Below, one piece after another: positions 16,747 through 25,022 of a stretch of DNA of 41,457 nucleotides (positions are counted from its first letter, which is position 1; every line of letters begins with the position of its first letter). This stretch comes from an uncultured Saprospiraceae bacterium (GTDB lineage Bacteria > Bacteroidota > Bacteroidia > Chitinophagales > Saprospiraceae): NCBI GenBank assembly GCA_905480595.1, contig CAJQQY010000095.1, positions 1-41,457 of the forward strand, in the 5' to 3' direction. The translations under genes and the position numbers were made by a program. A model generated the notes under the pieces. It searched no databases. It was not told the origin of the DNA and saw only the letters and a program-made list of their open reading frames with translations.

Positions 16747-17304
16747 TTATATCTCTTCTTCAGAGGTTGTGACAGTTGGTATTAGATAAGCAATTTGTGG
16801 ATTAGATTTATTCAATACAATCTTAAATGAAGGTATATTTTCCCAACTTTCATTATCGGGTAATACTTGTTGTCGGGTATATTCCTTACCCTCATATTTG
16901 TAGGAATAGGATACATATATATTACTATCATCAATCGGACCATTTATAATATCATAGTTATATATAGTATCCGAGCTAAAATTAATAATTGGATTACTTA
17001 AATGAATCCTAGCGTTGACAGGATAATTAGGATCAAAGGTTGCTTCAAATTGTTCTCCTAATTGAAGTCCAAGGAAATGCTGGTTATTATCAATTATTTT
17101 AACATCATCATCCTGAAATTTGTGTACCCAATGGATAGAATTTTTACTGCCAAAGGCTACAATAGTTCCGCTAGTCCCTATTCCGTTAAGTTTTAAACTT
17201 TCAATGTTTTTATTTTGAGAATAAAGGATGAAACCAATCATACCAAAAAATACGAAACCAAGCCATATTGCTTTTTTCCATTGAGCTGCTGAATCTTTAT
17301 CCAT
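16747..17304 (-). CDS. Hypothetical membrane-anchored protein, distant DUF3592-like pattern
   Basis: A 185-residue protein with one membrane helix at about 10-28 (AIWLGFVFFGMIGFILYS) and a predicted extracytoplasmic beta-rich part. The order 'SGTIVAFGSKNSIHWVHKF' ... 'GEQFEATFDPNYPVNARI' recalls DUF3592 proteins (GTV..., then YDPxNP.A); a second, similar half ends with NKSNPQIAYLIP. This is only a weak resemblance. It starts 30 bases after corA on the same strand and may be co-transcribed with it. Function unknown. Confidence 0.6.
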   Translation of the reverse strand: MDKDSAAQWKKAIWLGFVFFGMIGFILYSQNKNIESLKLNGIGTSGTIVAFGSKNSIHWVHKFQDDDVKIIDNNQHFLGLQLGEQFEATFDPNYPVNARIHLSNPIINFSSDTIYNYDIINGPIDDSNIYVSYSYKYEGKEYTRQQVLPDNESWENIPSFKIVLNKSNPQIAYLIPTVTTSEEEI

Positions 17305-17334
17305 AAATTATTGGTTTGATCGCGCCTTATAAAA

Positions 17335-18282
17335 TTATAACAATCGCTTCCTCCTAAACCACAACACCAAACTTAAACTAATCACTACAGAAAAAACAAT
17401 TATAAAAGGAAAAGCATATTGAGAATCTTTAAATGGCAAAGGAACATTCATTCCATAAAGACTCGCTACTAAGGTAGGTAACATCAAAATTATCGTAATC
17501 AAAGTCAAACTCTGAATCACTTGATTCAAATTATTGGAAATAATCGAAGCATAAGCCTCCATTGTTCCATTCAAGATGTTAGTATAAACATTTGACATCT
17601 CCAAAGCCTGAGTATTGTCAATGATAATATCTTCAAATAAGTCTGTCTTGTCTTCATCATCTCTAATTCCTAAAAAATCAGAACGTTTCATTTTCATCTT
17701 CAACAATTCATTAGCTGAAAGTGAATTCACAAAATAAACTAGACTTTTTTCAATACTTAATAGCTGACGCAACTCTTTATTTTTACTCGAATCGTACAAC
17801 TCTTTCTCAATTAAATTTCGCTTGAGATTTAATTTTTTCAAGCAATTTAAAAATCGATATACGTTTTGCTCCAATATTTTTAAAACAAAAGTAGGTTCAT
17901 CAGTTGGTTTGAAGTTTTTCACTTTCCCATCAATAAACATTTGCAAAATCGGATTTTCATAGGCTGAAATGGTAATCATATGATCTAAGGTCAAAATGAT
18001 CCCAATTGGAACAGTTATATATATTGCCTCATTTTCAGCATCCATTTCATTCAATATTGGAGTATTGACTACAATCAATCTCACATCGTCTTCACGTTCG
18101 TAACGAGAGCGTTCATCGACATCCAGCGAATCCGTCAAAAAATCTAAAGGAATCTCAAATTGATTAGCAATTCGAGTCAATTCTTCTTTATCAAAAGGAG
18201 GGGAAATATTTACCCAACAAGATGGTTGCGGCTCATCCAACGACTCCAAAACTCCATTCTTTTTGAGAAAATATTTGACCAT
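17335..18282 (-). CDS. corA: CorA-family magnesium/divalent cation channel
   Basis: A 315-residue inner-membrane channel for Mg2+ and similar ions; works as a homopentamer in known members. The signature YGMNVP (G277-M278-N279) closes the first of two C-terminal helices (about 258-276, then 290-308), and the tail WFRRKRLL is basic as expected. The N-terminal cytoplasmic domain has the alpha/beta start (CWVNISPPFDKEELTRIANQ) and the long helix containing DIIIDNTQALEMSNVYTNILNG. Size is normal for the family. A good -7 element lies 67 bases upstream. Followed by a small membrane protein gene. Confidence 0.94.
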   Translation of the reverse strand: MVKYFLKKNGVLESLDEPQPSCWVNISPPFDKEELTRIANQFEIPLDFLTDSLDVDERSRYEREDDVRLIVVNTPILNEMDAENEAIYITVPIGIILTLDHMITISAYENPILQMFIDGKVKNFKPTDEPTFVLKILEQNVYRFLNCLKKLNLKRNLIEKELYDSSKNKELRQLLSIEKSLVYFVNSLSANELLKMKMKRSDFLGIRDDEDKTDLFEDIIIDNTQALEMSNVYTNILNGTMEAYASIISNNLNQVIQSLTLITIILMLPTLVASLYGMNVPLPFKDSQYAFPFIIVFSVVISLSLVLWFRRKRLL

Positions 18283-18348
18283 AGGCTCGGTATTGAAAGG
18301 TGAAAAATATAAAAACTAACGTCTTTTACAATTAGTTCAATATGTGTG

Positions 18349-18356
18349 CAAACTTA
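18349..18356 (-). promoter_or_regulatory. -7 element TAAGTTTG of corA
   Basis: TAAGTTTG on the minus strand matches TAnnTTTG exactly and lies in the spacer upstream of corA, giving a leader of about 60 bases. The -33 element is not clear. Confidence 0.5.
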
Positions 18357-18381
18357 CGAATTTGTTTTTGGAAAAATAGAT

Positions 18382-19188
18382 TTAAGACAGGCTTTCATTT
18401 CGATCTATTTTCTCATAAATTATTTTTTCATATAATTTTAAATGAGAAGGATTTGCGTTTCCCCAACGGGTAGAATGACCATTCTTTAATTGGAAATAAT
18501 CAGCAATAATATCTCCTTGTTGTTCGAGGTTAAAATCGAAGAGTGTTTTATTTTTGATTAAAGATAACTTCAAATTATCCTTACCTCCATAATTGTAGCC
18601 TTCTTTTGTAGTTTGCGCCCAGAGAGCTCGAGGAATGTATACCGCTCCCATATTTTCATATTGCCAAACATGAACCAACTCGTGGATCAAAGTACTATTA
18701 TGCATTTTCCCCCAACTATTTATTATGTAAAAACTGACATAACAAAAATGACTTTGCTTCGGTCCAAGATAGGCTGACTCATCAATTCGTACCCGTTGAT
18801 AATTGATGGAATTCCCAAAAACACTTTTTGCCATTTCTATTTCCCAATCAAATAAAGGCCGTGTACTCGGTTTGGAAAAATCACAAATCGTCTCATAAAT
18901 CTCAGCTATTCCAAAAATTTCTAACATTGCTATTACAATTTCTGAAATCCAATAAAATATTTTTTGAATCGGCCGATTGATAAGAGAACGGAAAGTTAAT
19001 TTTTGCAAATTCCAAAAACCTCGAAAAGACAATTTAAATAACCGATAAAATCGCCAAGGCAAGAGTCGAAAAAAATCGACTACTCGATGAAATATCCCAA
19101 AGAGTTTGGGAAGAAGGAAATATGAATTGGAGGTTTTGGACACTAAAAATATTTTAATTATGAAGGTAAAAATAAAATTCTTTTTCAC
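18382..19188 (-). CDS. Hypothetical protein with HExxH (putative zinc peptidase)
   Basis: A 268-residue protein. The only strong motif is LIHELVHVWQYENMG, giving HExxH at 169-173; a later acidic segment LEQQGDIIADYF (221-232) could supply the third ligand as in gluzincins. The pattern HExxHVWQ followed by an Ala/Tyr-rich stretch is like that of DUF4157/'Vgr-related' proteins. Residues 1-90 are hydrophobic and basic with no clean signal peptide (KIFLVSKTSNSYFLLPKLF, then FYWISEIVIAMLEIFGI near 78-94), so the true start may lie further in. It begins a few bases after the hairpin that follows the TPR-CHAT gene. Activity is unproven. Confidence 0.65.
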   Translation of the reverse strand: MKKNFIFTFIIKIFLVSKTSNSYFLLPKLFGIFHRVVDFFRLLPWRFYRLFKLSFRGFWNLQKLTFRSLINRPIQKIFYWISEIVIAMLEIFGIAEIYETICDFSKPSTRPLFDWEIEMAKSVFGNSINYQRVRIDESAYLGPKQSHFCYVSFYIINSWGKMHNSTLIHELVHVWQYENMGAVYIPRALWAQTTKEGYNYGGKDNLKLSLIKNKTLFDFNLEQQGDIIADYFQLKNGHSTRWGNANPSHLKLYEKIIYEKIDRNESLS

Positions 19189-19193
19189 GTAAA

Positions 19194-19226
19194 AGGGCTG
19201 TTAACGCTTCAATCGCTAACAGCCCT
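19194..19226 (-). terminator. Hairpin after the TPR-CHAT gene
   Basis: AGGGCTGTTA (19194-19203) pairs with TAACAGCCCT (19217-19226), extendable by CG/CG across one mismatch. The minus tail is only TTTTACG, so it may attenuate rather than stop transcription into the HExxH gene; the plus tail is richer in T. Confidence 0.55.
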
Positions 19227-19250
19227 CCTTTAATTTTTTTTCAAAAAAGA

Positions 19251-21917
19251 TTACTCAATCAAAATAAATCCTGCCCAAAAATAAGGCGATGGATATAATT
19301 TTCGAATATCTTTCTGTGCTTGATAAAATGCTTTATGCGTATCCATTCCACTCAAATGATTGAAGTAAAAAAGAGATAACATCTCTTGCGTCTGCTTGTC
19401 TGGCACCTTCCATTGACTAAATAAAATAGTATTTACACCAGAAGCTTTTAAAGCTCTCTGTATGCTTAAAATTCCCTTAGCACTATTTTTATTAGAACCA
19501 GTTTCTGTGGCAGAAAGCAAAACTAAATTCGTTTTTCGCAAATCTAATTTTGAAATTTCTTTCGCATTAAGTAAACCATCATTGGCATTATCTTGAAAAT
19601 GAGTTGAAGTAATTTTTTCGTTGGCATTTGATAAAGCAATTCCTGAGAACTCCTCTAAATGTTGATAGTATACCGGAGTTGCTAAATGCAATACTCCTGG
19701 AGCATTTCCACCACTCAATGTTTTAATATTTTCCTCTGAAGCACTTGCATCAATTTGAGTATTCACCGTCCAACCTTTCGCAGCACAAATCACTTTAAAT
19801 GTGTTTACTTCATCCTTAGTTCCAGGTAAATAATCTAATTTCCCATTTCCTCCATTTCCAAAAATTGCTCCTCCAAAGAAAGAAACAGTTTCATTTTTAG
19901 AAGGCATATTTTTATCATTAATAAAATCTCGAAGTGAACAATAATAATAGATTTCGTACTTATCAGCCAAATTGTTTTTTTGACGATCCATTAATCCACT
20001 AAAAGCTATTTTATTCAAGACTCCCACCGTTGAAACATGCACAAAATTCACACCTTTCAAATGTTCTTCCATCGGTTCCCAAATCAATTGATACAATTGA
20101 TTACTTCGATCTGGACTTTGAATATAACTATCAGGTGAATCTGCTTCTGCATTAATTATCATATTAATTTTACTCTCATCCAATAAAGGAACCATTACTG
20201 TTTCAGCTTTGCTCTTTCTAGTAATCAACGCATAGTAATTTCCAACTTGAGTCTTCGGATTTCTCATTCTTAAGAAATCAATTGCAGCCTCATTTGGTTT
20301 TAATTTTTCTCTTAATTGATTTTGGTAAGACTCAATATCACCTGTCATTGAGTTTCTAATTTCTAAGGCTGCATCTGTTGATTTACCTTTAAATGCCAAA
20401 TTGAAATTTTGCATTTCTGAACCTGAAACCAAAAATCCTAAGTTCATCGAATTAGCATAATACTCTTCAATCTCAGTTTGCATTTTGTCCATCATTCGAC
20501 TTTGATCCTGGAATCCAGCCGCATTGAATTTTTCAAAAGAAGCATAAACTGATGCTTTGTAAAAATCTCTTGCTTTTGATTTTTGACCAGTTGCCTCATA
20601 TGCTTTTAGCAAACTATCTCTTCGCTTTTTATACGTAATATTATCTTTTCCCATCTTCTTTTCGATGGTCGCTAAATCTTTTTCATAAAATGGAATCGCT
20701 CGATCCAACATTCCAGCATTTTCATAACTATCTGCCAATTTTAAAGAAATCGTTCGATAGTTTTCATGCTCATCACCATATTCTTCTTTCACCAACATCA
20801 ATGCTTTTTGTCCAGCTTCTATAGCGCTAGTATAATTTTCATTTTGAGTATAACTATCCATTTCAAAACTGTAATCCATCCAGGTTTTCACTTTTGGAGC
20901 TGGTGGTGGTGGCGGTGGTGGTGGAGTCTCGACAACTGGTTTAGTCTCCACTTTTTCAACCTGAGTGGGCATTGTTTTTCCTACAGGTCTTTCTAAAGGT
21001 CCTTTTGCAGAAGAATTATTTCTCACTTTAGGCTCCTCCTCTTCATCTGAACCTCCCAATCCTGTGATTACCTCAGTCGAAGAATTCCATTTCTTTTTAT
21101 TGGTTGGAGTCGAAGATGCCAAAGCTGGTCTCTCGATAGGAAGAAGTGCTTCTGAAGGAGCAGCTTCGTACAATTCATATTTTGGATTGTATAAATTATC
21201 CAGATATCTTTTACAATCTTTATAATCTGGATGAGAAATACCAACTGTATTTTTATAAAGTTCTAAAGCTTTAATTAATTCGACTTCTGCTTCAGGAACA
21301 TTCGCTCGATTTTTATAAAACTTCCCATAATTAAATAAAATACCCGCGTAATCTTGATGCCTTTCTCCGACAGAATATCGAGTAATTTCTTTGGCTCTTT
21401 TAAGGCTATTTTCTGCTTTTTTGAAATTTCCAAGGCTGGTATGCAAATCTGCATAGTCACTCAAAATCAAAGCAAAATCAGGATGGTCATCTGAAACTGC
21501 TGCTTTCATAATTTCCAAAGCATCTAAATAAATTGATTCCGCTTTTTGGAAATCTTTTTTCAGTTTGTACAAATTAGCTAAACCAAAAAGGCTCAAAGCA
21601 TAATTTTGATGCTTGACTCCAAGTACCTCTTTGTCAATTTTAAGTGCTTCCCAATACAAAATTTCGGCGGGAGTAAACTCGCCTAATTTTTTATGCGCAC
21701 TTGCTAAATTGTGTAAACTGGCAGAGTAATCTGCGTGATTTTCGCCAAACTGTTTTTTGGCAACTTCTCTTGCTTGAAGAGCCGCCGATAATGCATTTGC
21801 ATAATCTCCATTTCCTAAATAGGTCAAAACCTGATTATTCAGATCATCCCAGTTTTGGGCTTGAAGGTTAATTGCAAAACAAAATGCAACGACTACAAGT
21901 AGTGTTCTATTCAACAT
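19251..21917 (-). CDS. Secreted TPR-CHAT protein with substituted catalytic residues
   Basis: An 888-residue protein with signal peptide MLNRTLLVVVAFCFAINLQA. Residues about 60-235 hold four kinesin-light-chain-type TPRs of exactly 42 residues each (unit starts DYSASLHNLASAHKKLGEF, NYALSLFGLANLYKLKKDF, DFALILSDYADLHTSLGNF, DYAGILFNYGKFYKNRANV). A Pro run (about 331-340) links to another TPR pair, then a C-terminal CHAT domain (about 560-888). In active CHAT peptidases the His sits in A-T-H-G and the Cys in S-A-C-x-T-G. Here these read HLATPV (Pro748, codon 19676-19674) and LSATETG (Thr804, codon 19508-19506), so both catalytic residues are gone. It is likely a pseudo-protease used for binding. 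A -7/-33 promoter lies upstream. Confidence 0.88.
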   Translation of the reverse strand: MLNRTLLVVVAFCFAINLQAQNWDDLNNQVLTYLGNGDYANALSAALQAREVAKKQFGENHADYSASLHNLASAHKKLGEFTPAEILYWEALKIDKEVLGVKHQNYALSLFGLANLYKLKKDFQKAESIYLDALEIMKAAVSDDHPDFALILSDYADLHTSLGNFKKAENSLKRAKEITRYSVGERHQDYAGILFNYGKFYKNRANVPEAEVELIKALELYKNTVGISHPDYKDCKRYLDNLYNPKYELYEAAPSEALLPIERPALASSTPTNKKKWNSSTEVITGLGGSDEEEEPKVRNNSSAKGPLERPVGKTMPTQVEKVETKPVVETPPPPPPPPAPKVKTWMDYSFEMDSYTQNENYTSAIEAGQKALMLVKEEYGDEHENYRTISLKLADSYENAGMLDRAIPFYEKDLATIEKKMGKDNITYKKRRDSLLKAYEATGQKSKARDFYKASVYASFEKFNAAGFQDQSRMMDKMQTEIEEYYANSMNLGFLVSGSEMQNFNLAFKGKSTDAALEIRNSMTGDIESYQNQLREKLKPNEAAIDFLRMRNPKTQVGNYYALITRKSKAETVMVPLLDESKINMIINAEADSPDSYIQSPDRSNQLYQLIWEPMEEHLKGVNFVHVSTVGVLNKIAFSGLMDRQKNNLADKYEIYYYCSLRDFINDKNMPSKNETVSFFGGAIFGNGGNGKLDYLPGTKDEVNTFKVICAAKGWTVNTQIDASASEENIKTLSGGNAPGVLHLATPVYYQHLEEFSGIALSNANEKITSTHFQDNANDGLLNAKEISKLDLRKTNLVLLSATETGSNKNSAKGILSIQRALKASGVNTILFSQWKVPDKQTQEMLSLFYFNHLSGMDTHKAFYQAQKDIRKLYPSPYFWAGFILIE
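20897..20926. repeat. GGTGGT low-complexity tract encoding polyproline
   Basis: A run of GGT/GGC codons complement giving eight consecutive Pro in the hinge between the TPR and CHAT halves of the gene. Confidence 0.85.
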
Positions 21918-22396
21918 AAGTTCAATTGTTGGGGGATTAAAAAATGTCGTTCGTTAAAAAAAAATTACGATCAAGTTAGAATTAAAAATGATCCCAAAAA
22001 TCGGAAATGTAATTATTCTAATTTGACTTAACTAAAAGCCTAAGTTTTTTCAATGAGTCAAAAATACTGTAACGATTACATAGAAATCAAGTAACAATTA
22101 CGAACCATTCAAAAATGAATGCGTTTTTTAAAATTCGTTTTAAAAAAAATGAGGGTTTTAAAGTCGGAGTTTAGAGGCAAAAGAATAGACAATTAAGCTT
22201 TCTCTTTTTTATTCATATTATACGGTTGGATAAATACATTACAAATAACGTAAATTTCAACAACAATGCCGATTTTTATAGAATATTTAATTCTTAACAG
22301 AATGTGGATAAAAAGTCGCCAAAAAGGAGAAATAATCTACTTTTAGATGATTTTTTAACAAAGAATTAAAATAAATTAAAAACAAACATACTACTC
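21918..22396. other. Divergent spacer of 479 bases
   Basis: AT-rich, no gene. It holds the minus-strand promoter-like sites for the TPR-CHAT gene (22059-22090). On the plus side TACTTTTA near 22337 might be a weak -7 element for the gene at 22397. Confidence 0.5.
22059..22090 (-). promoter_or_regulatory. Promoter of the TPR-CHAT gene (TTG-N21-TATTTTTG)
   Basis: TATTTTTG on the minus strand (22066-22059) matches TAnnTTTG; CTTG lies 21 bases upstream (22091-22088). The leader would be about 135 bases. Confidence 0.45.
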
Positions 22397-23260
22397 ATGA
22401 AAACAAATTTGCTCTTCCTATTTGTATTATTTCAGTTTTCGGCTTGTTCTCAAAATGAGACTTCCAATTTCCAAAAAGTAACTCCAACAGAGAAAAAACA
22501 AGGTTGGGATCCTGATGCGGGCGTTATTCCTTCTTTGGCGATAGGTAGCAAAGTAACTTCCTCTACCAATCAAAAAATGGCGTTTAAAGTGTTGGATGAC
22601 GAAAAGGAAACTCATTGGCAAAGTGGAGCCCCCTTCCCTACTAATTTCATCAATCGAAAAGATCAAAATATCCTTTTGGATCATTTCTCAAATAAGGAAA
22701 ACTACAAAGCTTCAAAAATCTCTTTTCCCAAAAACGCCACCGATGGAAATTCTAATTCTACCACTTCCAATGTAGAAATGACTAATGGTGAAGCATTTGT
22801 AGAATTTTTTTTTGAAAAACCACAAGATGTAAAATCTGTGGCATTAAAAGCAGGGGGAATTATTCAACCTGTGGAGATTTTTATCAAAAAAAATAACCAA
22901 TTACAATCCATTGGGAAATTTGAAAAAGCTAATGACTATCAAGTTGTTCGTTTTTCAGTAGATATAAAAAAATGTAATTCTATTGTTATAAAATCAAAAA
23001 CTGCATTCCAACTTTTTGAAATTGCGGATCTAGAATCTGCACCGAAGGAATGGGTGATGGTTGATTTAGGAAAAATTCAAAATGTTGGCTGGGTCGATAC
23101 TCGACATTGGGCTGGAGATAAAATGGCTGTTTCAAGTGCGCTTTTAATTAGTGTAGAAGGAGAAAATAAAGAAGGACAATTGGCAAGATTACAAGAATTT
23201 AAAAATGGTAAAATTAGAATGGAAGTGAGTGCAGCACCAATTATAATTCAAGTGGAATAA
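22397..23260 (+). CDS. Secreted lipoprotein with discoidin-like N-terminal region
   Basis: A 287-residue protein with lipoprotein signal MKTNLLFLFVLFQFSACSQNE (lipobox SAC). The mature part has WDPDAGVIPSLAIGSKVTSS followed by VLDDEKETHWQSGAPFP, the pattern of a galactose-binding/F5-8 type C (discoidin) fold, where D-G-x-x-x-T-x-W is the core. A second half (VALKAGGIIQPVEIF, then WVMVDLGKIQNVGWVDTRHWA) looks like a repeat of the same fold. These modules normally bind sugars or surfaces. It has its own terminator. The specific ligand cannot be predicted. Confidence 0.6.
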   Translation: MKTNLLFLFVLFQFSACSQNETSNFQKVTPTEKKQGWDPDAGVIPSLAIGSKVTSSTNQKMAFKVLDDEKETHWQSGAPFPTNFINRKDQNILLDHFSNKENYKASKISFPKNATDGNSNSTTSNVEMTNGEAFVEFFFEKPQDVKSVALKAGGIIQPVEIFIKKNNQLQSIGKFEKANDYQVVRFSVDIKKCNSIVIKSKTAFQLFEIADLESAPKEWVMVDLGKIQNVGWVDTRHWAGDKMAVSSALLISVEGENKEGQLARLQEFKNGKIRMEVSAAPIIIQVE

Positions 23261-23306
23261 AAGATTAAAAAAACAATTAGATATTTCAATCTTACTTTTT
23301 ATAGTT

Positions 23307-23350
23307 AAAAAACGAATTTAAATCATAGAGTGTTTAAATTCGTTTTTTTT
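23307..23350 (+). terminator. Strong intrinsic terminator
   Basis: AAAAAACGAATTTAAA (23307-23322) pairs with TTTAAATTCG and the following T run (23333-23350) around a 10-base loop. It ends the lipoprotein gene and lies upstream of the ATG at 23372, which argues against the earlier in-frame ATG at 23330. Confidence 0.9.
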
Positions 23351-23371
23351 TCATTCCTACAAATTTTCAAA

Positions 23372-24847
23372 ATGAGGTTTTTACTTGTTTTTATTTTTTT
23401 CTTCTTAATTCAAAAAGCTGGTTTTGCACAGCAAAAAATTGATTTTAAAAAAGTTGCTCAAAGTAGGTCTATAACTTTTGACAAGTATGAATCCTTCTTA
23501 ACTAAACCAATTACCACTAAAGATGGAATTTTCTATATCAAGGGAAAGGGGAGAAATTACATGATTGTAAAATTGAGCGATGATTTAAAAGTGTTCAGAC
23601 AAAAAAAATTAAAACTAAGAACAAAAAAAAGAAAACATCGCTTTGAATTTCTCATCAACAACAATGATAAACTTTTACTATTTTCCTCCTATGTCAATAA
23701 GAGTATCAACAAAAGGAGTCTTGTATACTTTGAAGTAAATACATCTACCCTTGAAGTGTCTTCTCATTCTAAACCAATGGCAAATCTTCAACTTCGATTC
23801 CTAAATGATGATCCTGGAACTTTTGATTACGAGATTTCCCCTGACCAATCAAAGATTGTTTTTTATTCCTACAAATGGAAAAATGACAAAAGGAAAATAT
23901 TAATTTCTCTTAATGTTTTCGATTCCAACTTAAATAAAATTTGGAGTAAGGAAGATTTTCTCATAAAATTAGAATATGGATTTACAATGAGAATAGGAAA
24001 TCTTGTGCTTGATAATATGGCCAATATTCATTGGCTAAAAAGAGTAAGTAAAAAGCAAGGAATTACTTTTAATAAAGAAAAAGCAAAATACGATTATTCC
24101 ATTTTTAGTTTTTTTGAAAATGGAGAAATGCAGTCTAGTGAGATTAATCCAAAAGGAAATAATATTATTGATCTTGGATTAAAAGTTACTAGGAATCAAG
24201 ATTTAATTGCAATGGGGTTTTATAATAATGAAAATCTTGAAGGTGTTAATGGAATTGCACATATTCCATTTGACAAGGATGGTGCTCCGATAGATGATCA
24301 AATAATTTTTTCAACGGTAAGCTCTTATGAAGAGGACGATAAAAATTCAATTTGGGGAAAAGTATTACCATTTTATAATATCAAAAATATTTATGAAAAA
24401 CCATCAGGCAACTTGGTCTTAGTAGGTGAAGATTCACATTTAGAATCATTTGGCTCCTCTAATTATTATTATCATGGTGAAATGATAGTTGTCGAAAATA
24501 AAGCAGATGGCAATCCGTTTTGGATGTTTGAAATTCATAAAGATGGATCAGAAGAATCAACCACCATAAAAAATCAATCTTATTTATTTTTTCCAAAGGG
24601 TGATGATTTATTCTTCATTTTCAATAATCATCCAGATAATTTAAATGGAGGAATGAAGGCTCCAAAAGTAAAATCTCAAATTACTATTACCCAAATTGAT
24701 ACGAATGGAAAAGCAACCATAAGAGCACTTTTCCCTCGCAAAAAACCAATCAGGCAAAGATTTACAGTTAACCCTTCAGCTAGAATTTCGGAAGATGAAA
24801 TACTTATTTTCAAATATGATCGGTTGCTAAAACTGAAGATGGAATAG
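23372..24847 (+). CDS. Exported hypothetical protein, probably beta-rich
   Basis: A 491-residue protein. I chose ATG 23372 because MRFLLVFIFFFLIQKAGFAQQ is a proper signal peptide with AQ cleavage, while the earlier ATG lies inside a terminator hairpin. The rest is an alternation of short hydrophobic strands and turns (GIFYIKGKGRNYMIVKLSDD, INNNDKLLLFSSYVN, GNLVLVGEDSHLESFG), as in a beta-propeller, with a Lys-rich stretch near 80-95 (KKLKLRTKKRKHRFEF). No family recognised and no T9SS tail. It ends with TAG 5 bases before the end of xseB, which lies on the other strand. Confidence 0.7.
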   Translation: MRFLLVFIFFFLIQKAGFAQQKIDFKKVAQSRSITFDKYESFLTKPITTKDGIFYIKGKGRNYMIVKLSDDLKVFRQKKLKLRTKKRKHRFEFLINNNDKLLLFSSYVNKSINKRSLVYFEVNTSTLEVSSHSKPMANLQLRFLNDDPGTFDYEISPDQSKIVFYSYKWKNDKRKILISLNVFDSNLNKIWSKEDFLIKLEYGFTMRIGNLVLDNMANIHWLKRVSKKQGITFNKEKAKYDYSIFSFFENGEMQSSEINPKGNNIIDLGLKVTRNQDLIAMGFYNNENLEGVNGIAHIPFDKDGAPIDDQIIFSTVSSYEEDDKNSIWGKVLPFYNIKNIYEKPSGNLVLVGEDSHLESFGSSNYYYHGEMIVVENKADGNPFWMFEIHKDGSEESTTIKNQSYLFFPKGDDLFFIFNNHPDNLNGGMKAPKVKSQITITQIDTNGKATIRALFPRKKPIRQRFTVNPSARISEDEILIFKYDRLLKLKME

Positions 24848-24851
24848 GTTA

Positions 24852-25022
24852 CTAAAACAGCCCATCTAAATCTTCTCCAACATTTCTTAATTTATTTTTA
24901 CAAAAATCAATCAACTCCTTGGCTCGTTTAACTTTTTCAGTCATATCATCGACGTTTACCATTTCGTTTCGTAAGTCTTCGATTACTTCTTGTAGTTCTT
25001 TTAGTGCTGATTCGTAGGTCAT
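24852..25022 (-). CDS. xseB: Exodeoxyribonuclease VII small subunit
   Basis: A 56-residue helical protein, MTYESALKELQEVIEDLRNE ... MTEKVKRAKELIDFCKNKLR ... DLDGLF. The opening YESALKELQEVIEDLR and the end pattern KELIDFCKNKLR match XseB, which is short in all bacteria. Its ATG shares one base with the stop of xseA (TAATG at 25024-25020), the expected coupled arrangement, and both subunits form the nuclease that degrades single-stranded DNA in both directions. TAG stop at 24854-24852. Confidence 0.88.
   Translation of the reverse strand: MTYESALKELQEVIEDLRNEMVNVDDMTEKVKRAKELIDFCKNKLRNVGEDLDGLF

Noticed and set aside
23330..23371. ATG 23330 as start of the secreted hypothetical protein
   Set aside because: It falls inside a strong terminator hairpin; the ATG at 23372 begins a clean signal peptide.
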